From Oscillospiraceae bacterium (GTDB taxonomy: Bacteria; Bacillota_A; Clostridia; Oscillospirales; CAG-272): a stretch of 42,619 nucleotides of DNA. The notes under the pieces are model-generated. The model was not told the origin of the DNA, did no database searches, and was given only the letters and a program-made list of their open reading frames with translations. Positions 15,165 through 24,854 of the stretch are shown here, in pieces (the stretch's first letter is position 1; the number at the start of each line of letters is the position of its first letter). The stretch lies in assembly GCA_015063335.1 (NCBI GenBank), contig SVUH01000012.1:1-42619 (forward strand), read 5' to 3'. A program made the translations under genes and the position numbers.

Positions 15165-17627
15165 CTATATCTTCTTAAGCTTTGCGAAGCTGCCCATGAG
15201 CTTTTTAGTGCCTGAGTTATCGAAGACTACCTCATAGAGGACGTCTGCGCCCATAGGCTTAACGGAGAATATCTCTCCCTCACCGAAAACTCTGTGCCAC
15301 ACTCTATCTCCCTCCTTGAGCATAACGAGCGGCGCGCGCTCCTTGGGCTTTGGCGGCTCGACGGGGCGCGAATATGTGCTTGCGCCGTAGTCCTCGCGAG
15401 CGGAATAGTAGGTCTTTACCTTGGGCTTCTGATAGGTGTATGCAAAGGTATCAAACTCGGGCGTTTCGTCGCATATCAGCTCGTCGGGTATCTCCTTTAC
15501 AAAGCGAGACAAGGGATTATACGAGGTCTGATTATAGAGCATACGGTTGCGCGTATGAGTTATGTATATCTTATCCTTTGCTCGGGTTATGGCAACGTAG
15601 GCGAGTCTGCGCTCCTCCTCCATATCCTCGGCAAGTGCGGAATTTATATTCTGCGTTCCAGGAAAAACTCCCTCCTCCATAGCGGGAAGAAATACCACGG
15701 GAAATTCCAAGCCCTTTGCGGAGTGAACGGTCATAAGCACGACCGCATCAGCCTCTCCGTCGTATTTGTCAACCTCTGCGACAAGCGAAATCCTCTCCAA
15801 AAACGCGCCCAGCACCGTGAGCGGAGTGAGGTCAAAAGCAGAGCCAAAGGTGTCCTTTTCGGGGTCTGAATATACGTAAGCGGCGCGGTATTCATTCTCA
15901 AAATCAACAACTCCCGAAATAAACTCGTCAAGGTTGTTAAGACGTTCCTTTTCTTCCTCGCCCGCATCAATGAGTGCCTGACGGTAGCCCGACGCGTCAA
16001 GCGTGCGCATCACAAATTTCTCAAGCGTTACGTCACCGAGAAGCATCTCCGAGAGTCCGTCGATCATTCTTGCAAAATCCTTGAGCTTTGGCGCGATCCT
16101 TGAAAGTGCCGCAAACTGATCCGCGCGGCGCATGACCTCGATAGGAGTCATTCCCTGCTCCGTGGCGATCGCAAGCAACGCATCAACGCTCTTTGCGCCT
16201 ATGGCGCGCTTCGGCACGTTGATTATTCTTTTGAGGCGCTCTCTGTCAGCGGGATTTATGATCACGTAAAGGTACGCGAGCACGTCCTTAATTTCCATTC
16301 GGTCGTAAAAGCTCTGTCCCGACAGGGTTACATGAGGTATTCCGCTTGCGGACATGGTGCTTTCTATCGAATTTGAAATTGCGTTGAGTCGGTACAGCAC
16401 CGCTATATCGCGGTAATTGTACTTGCCGCTGAGCACAAGCTCATTTATGCGCTCGCAGATATACACAGCCTCGCTTTTTTGCGTTTCGCTTCTGTTCAGC
16501 GTAATTTTTGAATTGTCCGCTCTCTCGGTAAAGAGATGCTTACCCATACGCTTTTCGTTTTTGGCGATGACCGCGTTAGCGGCAGAAAGAATACAGTCCG
16601 TCGAACGGTAGTTGCGTTCAAGGCGGATAACCTCAGTTCCCGCTCTCCTGCCGAAATTTATTATGTTCTCAACGACCGCACCGCGGAATTTATAGATGCT
16701 CTGGTCGTCGTCACCTACGACCATTATGTTTTTATGCACCGAGCCGAGAAGCTCTGTAAGCTTGAGCTGTGCCTCGTTGGTATCCTGAAACTCGTCAACG
16801 GAAACGTAATGGAATTTGTTAGCGTAATACTCGCGTGCCTCGTCGTTGTCCTTGAGTATGTTCACAGCCTGCATGATAATATCGTCAAAGTCCAGCGCGT
16901 TGCTCTCCACAAGCCGCGACTGGTACTTTTTGTATATTCCCGCGATCTTCTCGCGTCTGTAATCTCCGCGCACGGAAAGCGCATACATCTCGGGTGTCAT
17001 AAGCGCATTTTTAGCACGGCTCATCTCCGACCTTACGTTCTTCAGCTGTATCGCCTTTTCGTCAACACCCATCTCCTTCATAACTTCTTTAATGACGGAT
17101 TTGGTGTTGTCGGTGTCGTATATCGAAAAATCGGATCTGTATCCTATAAAATCGGCATAGCGGCGGATTATGCGAACGCATACCGAGTGGAACGTGCCAG
17201 CCCAGATGTCGTCAACCGATATACTGTCACCAAGAGTGGCGGCAAGCCTTTGACGTATCTCCTCAGCCGCCTTTTTAGTAAAGGTTATGGCAAGGAAATT
17301 CCACGGCGCGCAGGGGCGCTCGATAAACTCGTCAAGTACGCTCTCAAGCTGCTCGCGAGGCAGCGCCAAGGCATAGCGAAGCTGCCTTACACGCTCCTCG
17401 GTAAGGTCGGCGGGAACGTATTCGCTGTGGTATGCGTTTCCGTATTTCATTATAAATCCCGCTCTGTTAACAAGGACAGTCGTCTTTCCGCTTCCCGCAC
17501 CCGCAAGCACCAAAAGCGAGCCGTTTACAGAAAAAACTGCGCGTCTTTGCTCGGGATTGAGAAATTCGTAATATTTATCGAAAAGGCTTCGTTTTACTTC
17601 TAAATACTGCTTTTCAAGAGAGGTCAT
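15165..17627 (-). CDS. pcrA: ATP-dependent 3'-5' DNA helicase PcrA/UvrD
   Basis: 820 aa superfamily 1A helicase for excision repair, rolling-circle replication and clearing stalled forks. Helicase motifs are complete: Walker A AGAGSGKTTVL, FLAITFTKKAAEEIR, VDEFQDTNEAQ, GDDDQSIYKFRGA, RLERNYRST, TVHSAKGLEFPVVF and VAITRAKDKIYI. The C-terminus carries the PcrA Tudor-like domain (GDRVWHRVFGEGEI...), which in PcrA contacts RNA polymerase. Its start overlaps the stop of the upstream membrane-protein gene as ATGA, so translation is coupled. It is the last gene of the operon that begins at 21426. Confidence 0.96.
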   Translation of the reverse strand: MTSLEKQYLEVKRSLFDKYYEFLNPEQRRAVFSVNGSLLVLAGAGSGKTTVLVNRAGFIMKYGNAYHSEYVPADLTEERVRQLRYALALPREQLESVLDEFIERPCAPWNFLAITFTKKAAEEIRQRLAATLGDSISVDDIWAGTFHSVCVRIIRRYADFIGYRSDFSIYDTDNTKSVIKEVMKEMGVDEKAIQLKNVRSEMSRAKNALMTPEMYALSVRGDYRREKIAGIYKKYQSRLVESNALDFDDIIMQAVNILKDNDEAREYYANKFHYVSVDEFQDTNEAQLKLTELLGSVHKNIMVVGDDDQSIYKFRGAVVENIINFGRRAGTEVIRLERNYRSTDCILSAANAVIAKNEKRMGKHLFTERADNSKITLNRSETQKSEAVYICERINELVLSGKYNYRDIAVLYRLNAISNSIESTMSASGIPHVTLSGQSFYDRMEIKDVLAYLYVIINPADRERLKRIINVPKRAIGAKSVDALLAIATEQGMTPIEVMRRADQFAALSRIAPKLKDFARMIDGLSEMLLGDVTLEKFVMRTLDASGYRQALIDAGEEEKERLNNLDEFISGVVDFENEYRAAYVYSDPEKDTFGSAFDLTPLTVLGAFLERISLVAEVDKYDGEADAVVLMTVHSAKGLEFPVVFLPAMEEGVFPGTQNINSALAEDMEEERRLAYVAITRAKDKIYITHTRNRMLYNQTSYNPLSRFVKEIPDELICDETPEFDTFAYTYQKPKVKTYYSAREDYGASTYSRPVEPPKPKERAPLVMLKEGDRVWHRVFGEGEIFSVKPMGADVLYEVVFDNSGTKKLMGSFAKLKKI

Positions 17628-18460
17628 TCGTTTTCTCCGTTTTCGTCTTTTTGCTCGTTTTGCGTGTTAAGTAGGCGCAATATTCTCTCGCGTTGCTCTG
17701 CCTTCTGCGCCTCAAACATACGCTCGTAGGTGTCCTCCGACTCCGTTTCTTCTTCTTTTTCTTCGGGCTCGTCCGTCGGCTCTGTTCCCTTTATCAGAGG
17801 CTCGCGGCTTGCCCTTACGGCAAAGACGTCAAGTCCCTCGCGCCGCTCAAAATACGCGCTGACTCCCACCACAATAGCACCAAGGACAAATATGCCGACG
17901 GCAGCCCAAAACATGTCGAAAGGATCAAATGAAAGCTCTACGTAGTAGTCAAATATTCTTTTCGAGAAAAGCACCCAAAGCGAGGGCAAAGCGAATATTG
18001 CTATCATGGGAAGCTGATAAAGGCACAGCACTATTCTGTTCGGCACAAGAGTCACGAAAAGGCGCGTAAAGCGCGAGCGATCATGCCCATCGTAGAGATA
18101 TTTTATCATCGCTACCGAAGAATATACAGCCGCCGCTGCGCCAAAAACGAACAGCACGGCAAATGCTATAACAAGCCAGAACGTCGTTTCCGAAAATACG
18201 AGCGAGTCTGCCGCTATTTCTTCTTTACCGAACAAGGAGTTACGCGAGGTCTCCCACGTCGAGTCTGTAAGCTGCCAGAGCGACATTACGCTGCGACGCC
18301 CCTCGCTGTTTTGTATAAACAAAAAGCTGTAACACTCAACGAACATGATACACACCGTTGCTATGACCGACAGCACGGGAAAGATGCATCTGAAATATAT
18401 AAAGGCGAGAGCGCCCGCGTTTTTCTTTTTACGTTTCATTATGTACTGTAACTGCGGCAC
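17624..18460 (-). CDS. Unknown four-helix membrane protein with acidic tail
   Basis: 278 aa. I chose GTG at 18460 because AAGGAG lies 9 nt upstream; the in-frame ATG at 18439 has no ribosome site. About four hydrophobic segments (near 26-46, 94-114, 148-168, 184-206) precede a soluble, very acidic C-terminal tail (TEPTDEPEEKEEETESEDTY, then a coiled-coil-like ERMFEAQKAEQRERIL). No family recognised. Coupled to pcrA, but nothing in its sequence links it to DNA repair. Confidence 0.75.
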   Translation of the reverse strand: MPQLQYIMKRKKKNAGALAFIYFRCIFPVLSVIATVCIMFVECYSFLFIQNSEGRRSVMSLWQLTDSTWETSRNSLFGKEEIAADSLVFSETTFWLVIAFAVLFVFGAAAAVYSSVAMIKYLYDGHDRSRFTRLFVTLVPNRIVLCLYQLPMIAIFALPSLWVLFSKRIFDYYVELSFDPFDMFWAAVGIFVLGAIVVGVSAYFERREGLDVFAVRASREPLIKGTEPTDEPEEKEEETESEDTYERMFEAQKAEQRERILRLLNTQNEQKDENGENE

Positions 18461-18482
18461 TTGCCGCTTCTCCTTGGTGTTT

Positions 18483-18872
18483 TTATTTCAAATCAAAGGT
18501 GTGGGGCAAAAGCTCGGAAAGCTTCAAGACAGAGCCGTCCGAGAGCACCACGTCAAGACTGCCGTCCGAAAACTCCGACATAACCTGACGGCAAACGCCG
18601 CACGGCATGCACCGCCCGTCCGCGCTCTCGCCTGCCTTACCGCCAACGACAGCAATAGCGGAGAAATTCTTTTTGCCGTCCGCAACCGCCGAGAAGATCG
18701 CTACTCGCTCGGCACAGCACGTAGGTGTAAAGGAAGCGTTCTCCACGTTACATCCGACGTAAACGCTTCCGTCGTTACAAAGAAGCGCCGCACCTACCAA
18801 AAAATCAGAATACGGCGCGTATGCCCTTTTTCTCACCTCTTTTGCAAGGTCTATAAGAGCTGAATATTTCAT
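18483..18872 (-). CDS. cdd: Cytidine deaminase
   Basis: 129 aa, the normal length for the small tetrameric form. The active-site motif is CCAERVAIF (zinc Cys and catalytic Glu), with the second zinc pair in PCGVCRQV, and the substrate-binding YSDFLVGAALL and GCNVENASF segments. It deaminates cytidine and deoxycytidine to uridine and deoxyuridine. It belongs with deoB and deoD in a nucleoside-salvage operon. Confidence 0.95.
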   Translation of the reverse strand: MKYSALIDLAKEVRKRAYAPYSDFLVGAALLCNDGSVYVGCNVENASFTPTCCAERVAIFSAVADGKKNFSAIAVVGGKAGESADGRCMPCGVCRQVMSEFSDGSLDVVLSDGSVLKLSELLPHTFDLK

Positions 18873-18903
18873 ACTTATCTCCCGAAAACTTAATTTTTTG
18901 TCC

Positions 18904-20067
18904 TTAGATCATCGAGATTCCCTTACACTTAAAGGGTACTCCGAGAAAGTCGGCGACCGTCGCCGCTACGTCCGCAAACGTGTGTCTGACACCCAAGTCA
19001 CGGGGTGTGAGCAAGGAATTACAGATAAGGCAAGGAACGTCCTCGCGAGTGTGGTCGGTACTTCTCCGAAAGCAGGGATCGCACCCGTGGTCTGCCGTAA
19101 TTATAAGCAAGTCGTCGGGCAGAAGTCTATCCAAAAATCCCCCAAGCCACGCATCAAATTCAGAAAGCGCATCGGCGTAGCCCTCGGCATCGCGCCTGTG
19201 CCCGTACATCATGTCAAAATCCACCAAATTGACAAAGCACAAGCCGCGAAAGCTATGGCGCGCAAGCTGTGTGGTAACGCTCATTCCCTCGCTATTGGAG
19301 TGGGTGTATATTGATTTATTAAATCCGCGACCTGCAAAAATATCGCTTATCTTTCCGACCGCAATAGTATCGTATCCGTTTTCAAGAAGCGCGTCGGCAA
19401 TAAGTCCCTCGGGGGGAGTGATTGAAAAATCCCGTCTGTCTGCGGTGCGACGGAATTCGCCCGCCTCGCCCTCAAACGGTCTTGCGATAACTCGCCCTAC
19501 ACCCAAGTCCGCGCCCCTCATAAGGTCACGCACTCTTTGGCAGTATTCGTAAAGCTCGGAGAGCGGTATTACGTCCGTGTGCGCCGCGATCTGCAAAACG
19601 CTGTCGGCAGAGGTATAAACGATAGGCTTGCCGCTCTTTAAGTGCTCCTCGCCGTAGTCGCTAAGCACGTCCGTGCCTGAATACGGCTTGTTGCAAAGTA
19701 TTTCCTTGCCAAATATTCGGCAGAGCTCGTCTGTAACCTCAGTGGGAAATCCGTCTGGAAAGGTAGGTAACGGAGATCTCGAGATATGTCCCGCTATCTC
19801 CCAGTGACCAATAGTCGTGTCCTTGCCCGCCGATGCCTCGCGCATGCGCGCAAAGCTCGCCTTAGGAGCTTCCGCTTCTCTAAGAAAATCAAGTCCGTAT
19901 ATATTACCAAGTCCAAGCCTTAACAGATTAGGAATATGCAGTCTTCCTGTTCGGGAAACGCTCTTTAAGGTATGCGCTCCGACGTCGCCGAAAGCCTTTG
20001 CATCAAGTGCCTCTCCTATGCCGACGCTGTCAAGGACTATCAAAAAAACGCGCCCCGTAACACTCAT
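18904..20067 (-). CDS. deoB: Phosphopentomutase
   Basis: 387 aa, alkaline-phosphatase superfamily. Metal-binding segments FLIVLDSVGIGEALD, the nucleophile loop AGKDTTIGHWEIAG, SSEG-type and ITADHGCDP motifs are present. It converts ribose-1-phosphate and deoxyribose-1-phosphate to the 5-phosphates, following the phosphorylase encoded 9 bases upstream. AGAGG with 5-nt spacing precedes the ATG. Confidence 0.95.
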   Translation of the reverse strand: MSVTGRVFLIVLDSVGIGEALDAKAFGDVGAHTLKSVSRTGRLHIPNLLRLGLGNIYGLDFLREAEAPKASFARMREASAGKDTTIGHWEIAGHISRSPLPTFPDGFPTEVTDELCRIFGKEILCNKPYSGTDVLSDYGEEHLKSGKPIVYTSADSVLQIAAHTDVIPLSELYEYCQRVRDLMRGADLGVGRVIARPFEGEAGEFRRTADRRDFSITPPEGLIADALLENGYDTIAVGKISDIFAGRGFNKSIYTHSNSEGMSVTTQLARHSFRGLCFVNLVDFDMMYGHRRDAEGYADALSEFDAWLGGFLDRLLPDDLLIITADHGCDPCFRRSTDHTREDVPCLICNSLLTPRDLGVRHTFADVAATVADFLGVPFKCKGISMI

Positions 20068-20076
20068 AAAAACCTC

Positions 20077-20808
20077 TTATTTTTGCTGTATTTTTGCCGC
20101 CACGTCGAGCGCGAGCCTCATCATGTCGGTAAAGCCGCTCATTCTCTCGTCGGACGAGGTAGACTCACCCGTAACGAGGGAGTCGGACACCGTGCATATC
20201 GCAAGCGCGCGCTTACCTGCTCTCGCCGCGTTCATATAAAGCGCCGCAGCTTCCATTTCAACGGCAAGCACTCCCATCTTCTGCCACTTAAGTCCACCGC
20301 CGTTTTCGTCGTAAAACGTATCCGACGAAAAGAGATTTCCGACGTGATAGGAAAGCCCCATTTCCTCAGCTATCTCGGTCGCAGTTTTAAGTGTGCCGAA
20401 ATCGCAAATGGGGGCATACGTGCCGCCGAGCGCATACTGCTCTGCATAAGAGGAATTAGTGCATGCTCCCATACCGAAAACAATATCCTTAACCCTTACG
20501 TTCTCCTGCAAAGCGCCTGCCGAGCCTATTCTTATTATACAGTCAACGTCAAAAAAATTATACAACTCGTAGCTGTAAATTCCTATTGATGGCATTCCCA
20601 TTCCGCTTGCCATTACGGACACCTTAGCTCCCTGCCACGTTCCCGTATAGCCCTGCACTCCTCTTACGTTGTTAAAGAGCACGGGAGACTCGAGAAAATT
20701 CTCGGCAACAAATTTTGAGCGCAAGGGGTCGCCGGGCATGAGCACGACCTTGGCAATATCTCCCTCGCTTGCCTTTATATGAGGTGTGGGTACGTTTTTG
20801 TTTGACAT
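20077..20808 (-). CDS. deoD: Purine-nucleoside phosphorylase, DeoD type
   Basis: 243 aa. DeoD features include the phosphate-binding MPGDPLRSKFVAENF, GMGMPSIGIYSYEL, and the C-terminal VEMEAAALYMNAA and TVSDSLVTGE segments. It phosphorolyses purine (deoxy)nucleosides to the base plus pentose-1-phosphate, the substrate of DeoB next door. AAGGAG with 7-nt spacing precedes the ATG. Confidence 0.95.
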   Translation of the reverse strand: MSNKNVPTPHIKASEGDIAKVVLMPGDPLRSKFVAENFLESPVLFNNVRGVQGYTGTWQGAKVSVMASGMGMPSIGIYSYELYNFFDVDCIIRIGSAGALQENVRVKDIVFGMGACTNSSYAEQYALGGTYAPICDFGTLKTATEIAEEMGLSYHVGNLFSSDTFYDENGGGLKWQKMGVLAVEMEAAALYMNAARAGKRALAICTVSDSLVTGESTSSDERMSGFTDMMRLALDVAAKIQQK

Positions 20809-20841
20809 ATACTTTCTCCTTTATTTGGGATTATGGAAAAA

Positions 20842-21426
20842 TTATTTCTGCACAACGCCTTCCATGTAGTAGGACGCTTCCATGTCCGCAACGCAAAGAG
20901 AGAATGCAAGCGGGAACATTTCAAGCGCCTTGCCGACTTGATTTGCGTCCTCGGGACCGGAAAAGCCCATGTGGTATCTTATCGCGAACGCCTCGTCGCG
21001 CGTAAGCTTCATAAAGCCCGAGATTATGTATACGGATTTCTCGCCGTGACCGTAAGGCAGAGTGTCCTCTATTGTGTAATAGGGTACGCTCTCCCAAACC
21101 CCGTTCTTCTTTACGTTTCTCATTTCCGTTTTGTAGAAGTTAGTCTTGCAAAGGTCGTGCAAAAGAGCTACGATAGCAAGGCTCTCCTCGCTGAAAACAA
21201 AGCCGTATTTTTCCTTAAAGCGTGGGCGTTTGGCGAAGTCGCAAAGGCACTCGTAGACGTTGAGGCTGTGTTCAAGCAGTCCGCCCTCGTAAGCACCGTG
21301 AAAACGCGTTGACGCGGGAGCGGTAAAAAAGTCGGTCTTGCTTTCTATGTACTCAAGAAGCTTATCCGCGCCCTCGCGGGTAATGCACGAATTATAAATA
21401 GTCAAAAATTTCTCTTTGTTAGTCAT
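20842..21426 (-). CDS. HD-domain hydrolase of unknown substrate
   Basis: 194 aa. An HD-type metal site is visible as GGLLEHSLNV and ALLHDLCK, with a later His in LPYGHGEKS and in AIRYHMGF. Such proteins cleave phosphate esters of nucleotides or oligonucleotides. Position at the head of a nucleoside-salvage operon suggests a nucleotide substrate, but this is inference. GAGGTG with 6-nt spacing precedes the ATG; the promoter is at 21474-21502. Confidence 0.85.
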   Translation of the reverse strand: MTNKEKFLTIYNSCITREGADKLLEYIESKTDFFTAPASTRFHGAYEGGLLEHSLNVYECLCDFAKRPRFKEKYGFVFSEESLAIVALLHDLCKTNFYKTEMRNVKKNGVWESVPYYTIEDTLPYGHGEKSVYIISGFMKLTRDEAFAIRYHMGFSGPEDANQVGKALEMFPLAFSLCVADMEASYYMEGVVQK

Positions 21427-21473
21427 GTCGCACCTCGTAAATATAAAATTTCGGTTTGTTTACATACACAATT

Positions 21474-21502
21474 ATTGTATCACATTTTGCAAAATAAATC
21501 AA
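21474..21502 (-). promoter_or_regulatory. Sigma-A promoter of the HD-deoD-deoB-cdd-pcrA operon
   Basis: Minus strand TTGATT (21497-21502), a 17-nt spacer, TACAAT (21474-21479), 48 bases before the HD gene start. Confidence 0.75.
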
Positions 21503-21532
21503 CGGATTTTTTACGCACACTTATGAATTTAC

Positions 21533-21590
21533 AAGGAGTTAATAAAAAAGCGGAGATTTTCCGAAATCTCCGCTTTTTTATTAACTCCTT
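21533..21590. terminator. 27-bp perfect stem terminator
   Basis: Arms 21533-21559 and 21564-21590 are exact reverse complements with a TCCG loop, flanked by A/T runs. The right arm touches the SGNH gene stop codon. It ends the leftward SGNH gene. A 27-bp unbroken stem is longer than most intrinsic terminators. Confidence 0.93.
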
Positions 21591-22228
21591 TAAGCAAGCT
21601 GATCCAATATCTGATCCTTAATCTGCTCCATTCCCTTGGCAGTAGGATGTCCTGAGATCTTTTCAATATTGCAAAGCTCAACGACATCCGCGCCGTAATG
21701 TGCCGCGGCATTCTTCATTCCAGCTGCTATCTCGTCATTAAGCCCCGTGTTGATAATGACGATCATTCTTGCATTTGGCATTTCCTCTCTTACCCTCTTA
21801 AAGAAAAAGCAAACACCGGGAAGAACATTCAAAAGATCTTCTTTTTGGAAATTTTCGTATTGAAGCTCTCCCACGGGAACCTTTATCCAAGAATCGTTAG
21901 TTCCTCCAAAAACGAATACCGTATTTATTTCATTCTCCCTAAAAAATCCGTCGTTCGCAAGTTTATTTATTCTTGCTATAAAGGACGTAGTTTCCGAGCA
22001 ATCTCCGGAGCGCCCCATATTGCATACGGTAGAGCCGGAGTAGCTGTTATTCTGAAGCACTCTTGAGTCGGTATCAGCCATAAGTCTTTGCCACCAAAGC
22101 TCACTTGCGTCCTTAAGATCGGGCGCTTCGCTCCTGCTACCTGTATAATAAACGCGAAATCCCTCGGGAACAACACCCGAAAACGTAGAATAACTGTCGC
22201 CGAAAATCACAACATTCTTAAAATTCAT
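21590..22228 (-). CDS. SGNH/GDSL-type hydrolase
   Basis: 212 aa. Block I VVIFGDSYSTFSG carries the nucleophile Ser near the N-terminus, block III is VFGGTNDSW, and block V HPTAKGMEQI carries the catalytic His with Asp or Ser two residues before replaced by Gly-His. No signal peptide, so it is cytoplasmic. Probably an esterase acting on an acyl or acetyl group; substrate unknown. It is monocistronic, between its promoter at 22332-22360 and the terminator. Confidence 0.87.
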   Translation of the reverse strand: MNFKNVVIFGDSYSTFSGVVPEGFRVYYTGSRSEAPDLKDASELWWQRLMADTDSRVLQNNSYSGSTVCNMGRSGDCSETTSFIARINKLANDGFFRENEINTVFVFGGTNDSWIKVPVGELQYENFQKEDLLNVLPGVCFFFKRVREEMPNARMIVIINTGLNDEIAAGMKNAAAHYGADVVELCNIEKISGHPTAKGMEQIKDQILDQLA

Positions 22229-22331
22229 AGTTTTTCCTTTCTCGACCGTTTGGAGTGTATTGAATTACTTCATCAAGGTCCACTGTATAGTACTTTGATT
22301 TTTGCTTTTTTAGCATATTGCAATTACATCA

Positions 22332-22360
22332 ATTATATCACGGTTTCATTTTCGTGTCAA
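22332..22360 (-). promoter_or_regulatory. Sigma-A promoter of the SGNH hydrolase gene
   Basis: Minus strand TTGACA (22355-22360), a 17-nt spacer, TATAAT (22332-22337); about 100 nt of leader precede the start codon. Confidence 0.82.
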
Positions 22361-22423
22361 TATCATATCAGCTATATTCCCATCAATAAAGAGATAAAAA
22401 CAGAAAAAAATTTGCATAAAATA

Positions 22424-22452
22424 TAGACACGTATAAAATTTTGTGGTATAAT
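22424..22452 (+). promoter_or_regulatory. Sigma-A promoter of the MBL-gltX-glnS run
   Basis: TAGACA (22424-22429), a 17-nt spacer, TATAAT (22447-22452), 29 bases before the MBL gene start at 22482. Confidence 0.75.
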
Positions 22453-22481
22453 ATAATGAAATTTTGTTTTTTGAGGTAAAA

Positions 22482-23099
22482 ATGATGCGTATAAGAGTGA
22501 TTTGCCCGTATTCATTTGGAGCAAATACCTATCTTTTGATCTCGGGCACTCATGCGCTCGTCGTCGATCCCGCCGTTTCGGTCGAGGCTATATCCGCAGT
22601 GCTTTCCGAGGAGGGCGCGACGCTTGATGGAATACTTCTGACTCACGGGCATTTCGACCACACCACCGCGGTTGACACGGTAAGAGATGCTTACCAAATT
22701 CCCGCCTATATTCACTCGCACGACGCGGTAATGCTTGAGGACGCACACAAGAGTGCGTTTTACACCTTCTTTCAAAAGGAGTGTACTCACCGCAAAGCGG
22801 AGCGCACGCTCGCTGACGGCGACGTTATTCCCCTCGGGGAGGAAAGCATCACAGTCATTCACACTCCCGGACATTCGGGCGGTAGCGTATGCTTTTTGTG
22901 CGGCGACATTCTCGTAAGCGGAGATACGCTTTTTTCGAACAGCGTAGGACGAACCGATCTTTGGAGCGGTAACACCGCCTCGCTTCGCTCCTCGCTCGAC
23001 TATCTCGGCAAGCTCGACGGCTCAATTACGATATACCCCGGTCACGGAGAGCCATCAACTCTTGCCTCGGCACTTGAGAGCGCAAAATTCTTCTTTTAA
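22482..23099 (+). CDS. MBL-fold (glyoxalase II-like) metallo-hydrolase
   Basis: 205 aa from ATG 22482 (GAGG, 5-nt spacing); the in-frame TTG at 22464 lies too near the promoter. Metal-binding motifs: LTHGHFDHTTAVD, HTPGHSGGSVCF, SGDTLF and YPGHGEPSTL, as in glyoxalase II-like YcbL/YqgX hydrolases. It probably hydrolyses a thioester. First gene of the tRNA-synthetase operon. Confidence 0.92.
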   Translation: MMRIRVICPYSFGANTYLLISGTHALVVDPAVSVEAISAVLSEEGATLDGILLTHGHFDHTTAVDTVRDAYQIPAYIHSHDAVMLEDAHKSAFYTFFQKECTHRKAERTLADGDVIPLGEESITVIHTPGHSGGSVCFLCGDILVSGDTLFSNSVGRTDLWSGNTASLRSSLDYLGKLDGSITIYPGHGEPSTLASALESAKFFF

Positions 23100-23145
23100 T
23101 TTGCTTTTAACAAAAACGACGTAACATACACGAAAGGACTAAAAA

Positions 23146-24831
23146 ATGGATTATCAATCACTTGCAGAGCTTCTTTTCCCGAACGTAAATAAAACTCCTG
23201 CCGATCTTGAAGCAGGGTTTCCGCCCCGCGCACTCCCCGAGGGCGCAAAGGTTACTCGCTTTGCTCCCAGCCCCACGGGATTTGTTCATTTCGGCGGTCT
23301 GTTCCCCACCACCGTTGCGGAGCGCCTCGCTCACCAAAGCGGAGGTGTGCTCTATCTTCGAATTGAGGACACCGACGCGCGACGTGAGGTTGCGGGCGCG
23401 GCAGAGGGACTTATAAAGACTCTTTCACGCTACGGAATAAACTTCGACGAGGGAGCAGTGCTTGACGCTGACGGCAAGGTCTGCGACAAGGGCATATACG
23501 GCCCTTACAAGCAGAGTCTTCGCGGCCCTATTTATCACGTTTACGCAAAGCAGCTCGTTAAGGAGGGCAAGGCGTACCCCTGCTTTACTGCACAGGACGA
23601 GCTCGAGGAGATACTCTCCGTAAACAAAAAAGAGGAGCTTAAAAACACCGACTGGCAGGCAGAGGCGGAAAGCCGCCGCCGAGAGATGCTCAGGGCAAGA
23701 GAGATAACCCTTGAGGAGGTAGAGCAAAACCTCAAAGCGGGCAACCCATTCGTTCTTAGAATTCTTGCCGACGGTGCGCCCGACAGAAAGGTTAAATTTA
23801 CCGACCTCGTAAAGGGCAACATGGAAATCCCCGAAAACGACGAGGACTTCGTGCTTCTCAAGTCCGACGGTATTCCCACCTACCACTTCGCGCACGCCGT
23901 TGACGACCACCTTATGGGCACGACTCACGTAATTCGCGGAGAGGAATGGCTCCCCAGCCTTGCAAAGCATCTTCAGCTTTTCAGATACCTCGGCTTTAAG
24001 ACTCCCAAGTATCTTCACATAGCGCAGATAATGCGCCTTGACGAGAACGGCAACAAGAAAAAGCTTTCAAAGCGCGACATGGGCGCTAACATGGACGACT
24101 ACACTCGCATGGGATACTGCCCCGAGGCAGTCTGCGAGTACGTAATGACGCTTCTCAACTCCAACTACGAGGAGTGGAGAATGCAAAACCCCGACAAGTC
24201 CTACCTTGAATTCCCGTTCAACATAAAGAAAATGTCCGTTTCGGGCTGTCTTTTCGACTTTGACAAGCTCAACGACGTATCAAAGAACGTCATCTCCCGC
24301 ATGGACGCGCAAAAGGTCACCTCGGCAGTCACCGAGTGGGCACTTGAATTTGACAGACCTTTCGGCGAATTGCTTCGCGACAACGCCGACATGGCAACCG
24401 CGATATTCGCCATAGGCAGAGGCGGCAAAAAGCCGCGTAAGGACCTTGCGACGTGGTGTGACGCAAAACCTTACATGGGATTTTTCTTCGATGAATACTT
24501 CACCGTTGAGTGCCCCTACCCCGACAAGTTCCCCAAAGAGGATATACTGAGCGTGTTTGACGGCTTCCTCGCGACCTACGATGAGAGTGACGACATGAAC
24601 GCTTGGTTTGAAAAGATAAAGGCGGTTGCCGAGGCAAACGGCTACACTCCCGACATGAAAGCGTACAAGGCAACACCCGAGGCATTCAAGGGCAACGTCG
24701 CTGACGTAAGCATGTTCTTGCGCCTTGCGGTAACGGGAAAGGTCAACTCCCCCGATATGTATTCCGTAATGCAGATACTCGGTAAGGATAAGGTTACCGA
24801 GAGGATCAACAAAATGAAAGATTCGCTGTAA
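23146..24831 (+). CDS. gltX: Glutamyl-tRNA synthetase
   Basis: 561 aa class I synthetase. The HIGH element is VHFGG within RFAPSPTGFVHFGGLFPT, LYLRIEDTDARR follows, and the KMSKS element is KKLSKRD. It is longer than the common 480-500 aa form. It charges tRNA-Glu; because a GlnRS gene follows immediately, it need not mischarge tRNA-Gln. AAAGGA with 7-nt spacing precedes the ATG, and glnS starts 23 bases after its stop. Confidence 0.95.
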   Translation: MDYQSLAELLFPNVNKTPADLEAGFPPRALPEGAKVTRFAPSPTGFVHFGGLFPTTVAERLAHQSGGVLYLRIEDTDARREVAGAAEGLIKTLSRYGINFDEGAVLDADGKVCDKGIYGPYKQSLRGPIYHVYAKQLVKEGKAYPCFTAQDELEEILSVNKKEELKNTDWQAEAESRRREMLRAREITLEEVEQNLKAGNPFVLRILADGAPDRKVKFTDLVKGNMEIPENDEDFVLLKSDGIPTYHFAHAVDDHLMGTTHVIRGEEWLPSLAKHLQLFRYLGFKTPKYLHIAQIMRLDENGNKKKLSKRDMGANMDDYTRMGYCPEAVCEYVMTLLNSNYEEWRMQNPDKSYLEFPFNIKKMSVSGCLFDFDKLNDVSKNVISRMDAQKVTSAVTEWALEFDRPFGELLRDNADMATAIFAIGRGGKKPRKDLATWCDAKPYMGFFFDEYFTVECPYPDKFPKEDILSVFDGFLATYDESDDMNAWFEKIKAVAEANGYTPDMKAYKATPEAFKGNVADVSMFLRLAVTGKVNSPDMYSVMQILGKDKVTERINKMKDSL

Positions 24832-24854
24832 TATAAAGCAAAGGAAAAACGAAA